A stretch of 19,090 nucleotides of DNA from positions 1 through 19,090 of the forward strand of contig JALOMF010000011.1 of assembly GCA_025455635.1 (NCBI GenBank). The letters run 5' to 3'. This document shows, in pieces, positions 7,096-13,300 of the stretch (within the stretch, counting starts at the first letter, position 1; the number at the start of each line of letters is the position of its first letter). A model generated the notes under the pieces. That model did not search any database. It was not told the origin of the DNA and saw only the letters and a program-made list of their open reading frames with translations. The position numbers and the translations under genes were made by a program. This DNA is from Saprospiraceae bacterium. GTDB taxonomy: Bacteria > Bacteroidota > Bacteroidia > Chitinophagales > Saprospiraceae.

Positions 7096-8169
7096 TCAAG
7101 CCCATGCATTACGCAGAAACCGCAACCAGTTCCCGTTCATGAACTTTTCGACATCCGCCTGTGAATATCCCCTTTTTTCCAAAATCCCAGCGAATTTCTG
7201 CAAGTCGGCGATGGTTTCTACATCGTAAGGCGCCTGCTCCCGCCCAAAGCCACCGTCCAAATCGGAGCCGATGCCCACATGGTCGGCATTGCCCGCCAGT
7301 TGGCAAATATGGTCAACATGGTCAGCCACCCGCTCCAGGTTCAGGCCCATGCCCACGGGCGTTGATTTGCCTTTTTCCCAGCCGTTGACAATCATCCAAG
7401 CATCCAACACTGCACCGATGACGGCCCCACGTTCTATCAGCACTTTAATCATTTCATCCGAAAACTGGCGGTTGCCGTCCACCAGCGCCCGGCAGTTGTT
7501 ATGGCTCGCCCAAACAGGGCCGTCGTAATGCGCCATCGCCTGCCAGAAGGCATCGTCGCAGAGGTGCGTAGCATCCAAAATGAGGTTGAACTCGCCCATT
7601 TTGCGGAGCAAATCGAGGCCGAGCTGCCCCATTTTCCCGGTCGAGTTCGTGCCATTGGCGTAGCGGCCAGGGCCGTAGTGGCCGGGGCCAATGGCTCGAA
7701 GGCCGTACTGCCAAGCCCGTTCTACATAGTCCGGCGTGACCAGGGAATCGGCGCCTTCGAGGCTCAGGATATAGCCAATCGGCTTTTTTGCTGGCGCAAT
7801 GGCGGGGTCGTTCCAGCGGGCAAGCTGTGCGTCAAGCGACTGTAAATCAGTGATTTGCGTCAGCTCTCCCGCTTCTTCCATCGCCCGGTACCAAGCCAGT
7901 TGCCCCTGCGTGTGCGCCCAAGCCTGCTGCGGCGAGTGCCAGCCCGGCAACGGGTTGTCCGGCGCTACCCAGCGGGCTATTTGCGTCGCAACGACGAGGC
8001 CGATATTGCCCCGGCGTAGTTCCTCGAAGCAAACGCTGGCATTGCCCCGGTCGGGCTTGTCGGTCACGCCTGCTTCCCGTTGGTTGATTTCCGCCACAGG
8101 ACGTTGTAGGTCACGGTTCCATTCCATGGCGTTCATGGCGAGGTCGAGGTGGGCGTCAATTAGGAACAT
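7096..8169 (-). CDS. M19 family membrane dipeptidase (renal dipeptidase-like)
   Basis: A 357-residue zinc dipeptidase with the amidohydrolase barrel. The metal ligands fit the family: H7-x-D9 in IDAHLDLAM, bridging E138 in LSLEGADSL, H202 in LDATHLCDD and H223 in WASHNNCRA. The conserved GIGSDLDGGFG lies near residue 300. Family members cleave dipeptides, often with a D-residue at the C-terminal side. No signal peptide or anchor is present, so it is probably cytoplasmic. It lies between the PLP-dependent D-amino-acid enzyme (81 nt upstream, with a palindromic element in the gap) and the DUF1080 gene. Release of D-amino acids for the upstream-encoded enzyme is a reasonable inference. Confidence 0.92.
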   Translation of the reverse strand: MFLIDAHLDLAMNAMEWNRDLQRPVAEINQREAGVTDKPDRGNASVCFEELRRGNIGLVVATQIARWVAPDNPLPGWHSPQQAWAHTQGQLAWYRAMEEAGELTQITDLQSLDAQLARWNDPAIAPAKKPIGYILSLEGADSLVTPDYVERAWQYGLRAIGPGHYGPGRYANGTNSTGKMGQLGLDLLRKMGEFNLILDATHLCDDAFWQAMAHYDGPVWASHNNCRALVDGNRQFSDEMIKVLIERGAVIGAVLDAWMIVNGWEKGKSTPVGMGLNLERVADHVDHICQLAGNADHVGIGSDLDGGFGREQAPYDVETIADLQKFAGILEKRGYSQADVEKFMNGNWLRFLRNAWA

Positions 8170-8181
8170 CGGATTTATTTG

Positions 8182-8252
8182 AGGGATGAGGAACGAGGGA
8201 TAAGGGATGAAGCAGCGACTAGTTCTTCCCTCATCCCTCGCCCCTCATCCCT
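8182..8252. repeat. Imperfect palindrome of GAGGGATGAGG-type repeats
   Basis: The gap between the dipeptidase start (8169) and the PLP-enzyme stop (8251) is filled by two arms rich in AGGGATGAGG and CGAGGGAT units (8182-8212) and their complement (8225-8252). They are separated by about 12 nt. The stop codon of the PLP enzyme lies in the right arm. The unit structure resembles an extragenic repetitive element and would fold into a strong RNA hairpin inside the operon transcript. Confidence 0.7.
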
Positions 8253-9345
8253 ATAAATATCGGTCACGGGCAGTGGTTTTCCACTCGCCTATCACCTTTT
8301 CGTTTTCAATAATCATAACCTTTTCATACAATGCCACGGTGGGGCAAATATGATAGGGTATGCCGGTTAAAATATCGCCGACATTAAACCCATGATTTAA
8401 TCCAGCATCCATGACCAAATGCTCTTCGCTTTGGCCGATAGGGATTAAATCAGGGTGTTTTGGGAAAAATATGCGTTTCGCAATATCATTCTCCGCTGCC
8501 ACCGATTTATGCCCCAAATCAAGGCAAATCTTCGTGGCATCGGGCCGGGAAATCACCCTCGTAAGCAGCCATGCAGCGGGCTGGAACGGCTGCTCCGGGC
8601 ATAGGTCAGAATAGCCTTTGTCCCAGTAAACAAAAGTACCGGGGCTGCATTCCACGTTGCTGCGCATGGCATGAATGGGGAAGGTCGGAGAGCCGCCCGC
8701 AACGATGATAGGCGCTGGAAAGCCCGCACCCGCTATTTGCGAAGCAACTAATTCAGCTGCCTTAAATGCCGCATCACATTCAGCCGTTCTTTTACCAAAA
8801 TTAATATCCCGGATATGGCCGTCATACGCTTGCAAGCCAATGGGTTTAATGCCTTTTAATTCACTGCATATTTTATATAAATCAAAAGCCTTCTCTGGCG
8901 CAATGCCTGTGCGGTTTTGACCAATATTTAAATCAATAAAAACCGGAATGATTAAATCGCTTTCCGCAAATATAGTGGCCATATTTTTTGCTGCGGCAAA
9001 ATCATCCACCAAGCAGGAAAAACGGGTATTCGGATAGCTTTTCACCACGGCCACCAACCGCCGCACCTTCGGCCCCACGGGCTGGTAGGCCAGCAGCACA
9101 TCCTGTGCCCCACATTGCCCCAGCATTTCCGCTTCGGCGATGGTGGCGCATTTGAACTTGGTGATGCCCGCCGCCAGCATGTGCTTCGTCACATCCGCCG
9201 ATTTATGGGTCTTCACATGCGGGCGCAAGCGGCTCACGTCGCCCACCATGCGCACGGCATTGGCGATGTTTTGCGCCACCTGTTCCTTGAGGATGACCAA
9301 GGCTGGCGAGTCAATTTCGGCGATATTTTGAAGGGTGGGTGTCAT
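8251..9345 (-). CDS. PLP-dependent D-serine dehydratase / D-threonine aldolase-like enzyme
   Basis: A 364-residue fold-type III (alanine-racemase-like) enzyme. The PLP lysine is K45 in RLRPHVKTHKS. The phosphate-binding region is near IIVAGGSPTFPIH. The C-terminal metal site shows LGHKSVAAEN, SEEHLVM and GDILTGIPYHICPTVAL, where H332 and C334 match the HxC zinc ligands of eukaryotic-type D-serine dehydratase. The reaction is therefore likely D-serine to pyruvate plus ammonia, or retro-aldol cleavage of D-threonine-type 3-hydroxy amino acids. Sequence alone does not separate these. Its ATG overlaps the RidA stop (ATGA), so the two are translationally coupled. The enamine product of a dehydratase is exactly what RidA removes. 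Confidence 0.9.
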   Translation of the reverse strand: MTPTLQNIAEIDSPALVILKEQVAQNIANAVRMVGDVSRLRPHVKTHKSADVTKHMLAAGITKFKCATIAEAEMLGQCGAQDVLLAYQPVGPKVRRLVAVVKSYPNTRFSCLVDDFAAAKNMATIFAESDLIIPVFIDLNIGQNRTGIAPEKAFDLYKICSELKGIKPIGLQAYDGHIRDINFGKRTAECDAAFKAAELVASQIAGAGFPAPIIVAGGSPTFPIHAMRSNVECSPGTFVYWDKGYSDLCPEQPFQPAAWLLTRVISRPDATKICLDLGHKSVAAENDIAKRIFFPKHPDLIPIGQSEEHLVMDAGLNHGFNVGDILTGIPYHICPTVALYEKVMIIENEKVIGEWKTTARDRYL

Positions 9346-9803
9346 GCGATTTCAACGATTCCCTCGATTTCCACCGCCACGTTCCCCGGCAAGGAACCCA
9401 TGCCCACGGCACTGCGGACGCCTACCCCCTGCTCCGGCCCCCAAAGCTCGGCGAAGAGCTGGCTGCAACCGTTGATGATGACGGGGTGGTTTGTGTAATC
9501 GGGTGTGGCATTGACCATACCGAGGAGCTTGACCACTTGTTTTACCCTGCCCAAACTACCGAGGTGTTCTGTTAACGCAGCCAAAATGGCGAGGCCGCAT
9601 TGCCGGGCTGCGTGGTAGCCTTGGTCTTCGGAGAGGTCGTCGCCGAGCTTGCCCGTGATGAAGCTGCCGTCGGTGTTCACGGAGACGTAGCCGGAGAAAT
9701 AGACGAGGTTGCCGACGGTGAGGCAGCGCTGGTAGATGCCTTTGGAGCTGGGCAACTGGGGCAGTTCGAGGCCTATCGTAGCCAGTTTTTCTTCGATGCT
9801 CAT
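9342..9803 (-). CDS. RidA family enamine/imine deaminase
   Basis: A 153-residue RidA/YjgF/TdcF family protein, slightly longer than the canonical 128. Conserved points include LVYFSGYVS, the central QCGLAILAAL helix, VVKLLGMVNATPDYTNHP and the C-terminal GVGVRSAVGMGSLPGNVAVEIEGIVEIA. In that last motif R130 is the substrate-carboxylate-binding arginine of active RidA proteins. RidA hydrolyses reactive 2-aminoacrylate and other enamines or imines released by PLP enzymes. It is first in the operon, and its stop overlaps the start of a D-serine dehydratase-like gene by 4 nt, which supports a shared pathway. The longer form resembles an atypical RidA subgroup, so substrate range may differ. Confidence 0.92.
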   Translation of the reverse strand: MSIEEKLATIGLELPQLPSSKGIYQRCLTVGNLVYFSGYVSVNTDGSFITGKLGDDLSEDQGYHAARQCGLAILAALTEHLGSLGRVKQVVKLLGMVNATPDYTNHPVIINGCSQLFAELWGPEQGVGVRSAVGMGSLPGNVAVEIEGIVEIA

Positions 9804-10001
9804 TGAAGCGATTTAAGTGCATGTTTGTGATTTGTCACTTGGGCCGGAAAACGGGGCTTTTGTCGAGCCGAAAAATTTATACGGCAAGGGCGGTTGCCGA
9901 TTCTTTCGGTATTTATCGAAAAAAAGCCTCGGCTAGGCCAGTTGAACAAGTGCCGTTTTTGGCCAAATAAGCAACTTTCAACAACATGCGTTGAGTTAAA
10001 G

Positions 10002-10018
10002 AATGATTTTAAATCATT
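10002..10018. promoter_or_regulatory. AT-rich dyad, possible operator
   Basis: AATGATTT (10002-10009), one base, AAATCATT (10011-10018) is a perfect 8-bp inverted repeat. It lies 56 nt upstream of the candidate -33 element of the giant-protein gene, in the range for an activator or repressor site. Confidence 0.4.
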
Positions 10019-10073
10019 TGAAGTGCAAGGATAACTCCCACTTTTGGGGGAATTAACTTTTTTAGCAAAAGAA

Positions 10074-10107
10074 TTTGCAAACTTTTAAAACTCCTTTTTT
10101 ACCTTTG
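10074..10107 (+). promoter_or_regulatory. Candidate promoter of the giant secreted-protein gene
   Basis: TTTG (10074-10077), a 22-nt spacer, then TACCTTTG (10100-10107). The -7 box is an exact consensus match; the spacer is one base longer than usual. The resulting leader would be about 245 nt, long enough for post-transcriptional control. Confidence 0.5.
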
Positions 10108-10219
10108 TCAGGGAAGTCAAACTGTTCAGCCTACTTTTAGTGGCTTCCTTGTAGCCTACTCACTTACCGAATACCCATTTAAATTTCTTTTTGCGGAACT
10201 GAAAACAATTTATTCACCA

Positions 10220-10243
10220 TCGCCGATGCGTTTGCACTGGCGA
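10220..10243 (+). other. Imperfect hairpin in the giant-gene leader
   Basis: TCGCC (10220-10224) pairs with GGCGA (10239-10243), and inner TGC pairs with GCA around a GTTT loop, with one wobble and one mismatch between. There is no T run after it, so it is not a terminator. A role is unknown. Confidence 0.3.
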
Positions 10244-10357
10244 AGTCTATGGGTGTTATTTCTATTGAACCAAAAATTAGCCAACCCTCTAACGGGCTTG
10301 GCCTTATCCATTATTTATCTTTTCATCTAACACTTTTTTTCATCAACTTCATACCTT

Positions 10358-13300
10358 ATGAAAAACTACAACAAACATTTGTCAAACCGATGTAGCACCT
10401 TGGGCTTTGCCTTGGCAATGCTCTTCGGGCTGCTCCTGCCCGACCGGGTAGAAGCACAGACCACCGACACCTACAATTTTACGGGGGCCATGCAAACTTG
10501 GACAGTGCCACCGGGCGTCACCTCCGTTTTCATTCAAACCTGGGGTGCACAGGGCGGTACAGGCACAAACTCCAATCCCGGATCAGGTGGCCTAGGAGGC
10601 TATGCAGAAGGCAATTTGGCGGTAACTCCCGGCCAAGTCTTGAACATATTCGTTGGCGGCCAAGGGGCTGCCCCTGCCGCTGGATTCAATGGCGGCGGGA
10701 CTGGCGGCGGCGGGACTGGCTTTGATGGTGGTGCCGGCGCTATAGGTAACGGGGGTGGAGGGGGCGGTGCCTCAGATGTGCGTGTGGGTGGTACAGCGCT
10801 GGCCAACCGCATCATCGTTGCTGGCGGCGGCGGCGGAGGCGGTGCAAATGGTTGTTTTACTCCACACATGGGTGGCAACGGTGGAGCAGGCGGAGGTGGC
10901 AACGGTGGCAACGGCGTTAACTCACCCAGCGGTGGTGGCGGTTTCGGCGGTACACTCGGCGCTGGAGGTGCAGCAGGGATTGGCTGTGCCGGCTTCCTGG
11001 GGATGGCTGGGTCAAATACAGGGACAGGTGGTAACGGCCAAGGCTGTTGCTGCCAGGCAATTCCTGCTGGCGGCGGTGGCGGCGGCGGATTTGTTACAGG
11101 CGGCGGTGGCGGCGGTGGTTCTGCTGGAACCACTGGTTGTCAGTTTAACGATAAAGGCGGCGGAGGCGGAGGCGCTGGCGGCAGCAGTTACGTGGGCGGC
11201 GTCATATCTGGCGTTACCAGTAATGGTATCTGGCTCGGCAATGGCCAAGTTGCCATTACTTATATCGTCAATCCCATCACCTGCCCAGCCGACCTAACGT
11301 TGGCAGCCTGCCAAACGCAAGCAGCGGTAGATGCGGCTTATGATACTTGGGTGGCAACTGTACAAGTAGCGGCTGGCTGCAACGGCGGCGTTATCACGGT
11401 GGATGCAGGTGCTCCCCCTGCTTGTGGCGGCACGAGCGTGGCTACATTTACCCTAACGGGAAACAGCTGCTCACCGCAAATACCCGTAACCTGCACGGCC
11501 AACTTAACGGTAGCCGCACCTCCAAGCCCGTTGGTCATTACAAGTTGCCCAGCCGGCAGCGACCTCGGCTGCAACATTACAGGCGTTCCCCCGCCAGGCA
11601 CACTTACTTTCACAGGCAACTGCGGCACTGCGACGGTAATTTCATCGCTTGGCCCTATTACCTCCAATGGGTGCCAGCGTTCGCAGACCCGCATCTACAC
11701 GGTCACTGACGCCTGCAATCGGACGCAAACTTGTGACCAAATCTTTACTTGGACGGAAGACACCGCACCACCCGTACTCACAGGCTGCCCACCACCGACG
11801 GTTGACCTAGGCTGCAACCCAACCTTCATTCCTTCCTGCCAGAATATCGTATCGCCTCTGGCCAGTGACCTTTGTAATGGAGCAGCGCCAATTCCAGTTT
11901 TGTGTACGGAATCAGGGGTTACCATAAATGGATGCAATCGTTCCAAGATGTTGACATGGACGGCCACTGATGCGTGCGATAATTCGGCCTCCTGTTCTAC
12001 CATTTTTAATTGGCAGGAGACCTCGCCAATCGTATTGAACTGCCCTACGCCCCTGACGTCGCCAGCTTGCCTGACCACTCAACAGGAAGTAGATTCACTC
12101 TTTGCCACATGGCTCGCAACTGCCACATCCACGGGCGGCTGCAATGTCGTCATTACAAACAATAGCAATAGTGGGACACTGAGTGCACCGAGCAGGTGCG
12201 GCGGCAGCAGGACAATAACCTTCACTGCCAATGGCGACTGCCAGTCCACTGCTACTTGCACGTCCACTTTCACAGTACCCGCACCGCCTACCGTGGTGCT
12301 CACTTGTCCAATCAACACGACCGTGGCTTCCTGCCAATCGCAGGCGGCCGTCAATGCGCAATTCGCAGCTTGGTTGAACACGGCCAGCGCCACTGGCGGC
12401 TGCAGCGGCGTTTTGACGAACAACAACCAAGGCGCACCGTCGGCTTGCGGTGGAAGCACCGTGGTAACATTTACCTACAATAGTTCCTGTTCACCTTCAA
12501 CAACTACTTGTACGGCCACCTTCACCGTGGCAGCGCCACCTACGGTGGTACTTACCTGCCCTATCAATACCACGGTGGCTTCTTGCCAAACGCAGGCAGC
12601 TATTAATGCACAATTCGTGGCTTGGCTGAACTCGGCCAGCGCCAGTGGGGGATGCGGTGGCATATTGACCAACGACAATATCGGTGCGCCATCCAACTGT
12701 GGCGGCAATACGGTGGTTACTTTCACGTACACCAGTAATTGTTTTCCATTCACTACCACTTGCACAGCAACCTTCACGGTGGCGTCGGCACCTGCCGTTG
12801 TGCTGACCTGCCCTGCACCCCGTACAGTCGGGCCTTGCCTCACGCAAGCGCAGTTGAACACGGAATATGCCGACTGGCTGGCCAGTGTTTCCGCCAGCGG
12901 CGGGTGCAGCAGCTTTATCACGAACAACAGCCCAGGCGCGCCACTGATTTGCAATTTGGCGGGTTCCACGACCACCGTGACGTTCACGTATGCCAGTGGA
13001 TGCTTCCCATTTTCGACCAGTTGCAATTCCACGTTTACCGTGCAGCCCTACCCGCTGTTCACCGTTCCGGCAAATACGGCTTCCACAGTGGCATGCCCGG
13101 CCCTGATCGTGCAGCCAGTGCCTCCCGTGGTCTTGGATGGTTGTGGTAAAACACTGACGCCGACCGGCCCGGTCATCGTCAACAGCCCGAACCCAATTAC
13201 CTGCGAGGGCACTAGGACTTTCACTTGGACTTACACGGATTGTGCGGGCACAACAAGGACTTGGAGCCATGTCACCACCGTGGAACGGCTGCCCTTCACC

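Larger units (their letters stand above)
9804..10357. other. 554-nt intergenic region between ridA and the giant-protein gene
   Basis: No gene is supported here; frames are short and the AT content is higher than in the flanks. It holds small hairpins near ridA (CGGCAA/TTGCCG 9882-9899; TTTCG/CGAAA 9904-9921), a 17-bp dyad at 10002-10018, a candidate promoter at 10074-10107 and an imperfect hairpin at 10220-10243. No -7 box for ridA was found on the minus strand. Confidence 0.6.

Noticed and set aside
10600..11133. Proline-rich 177-codon frame on the minus strand
   Set aside because: It is the complement of the glycine-rich coding sequence; runs of GGN codons automatically give proline runs on the other strand.
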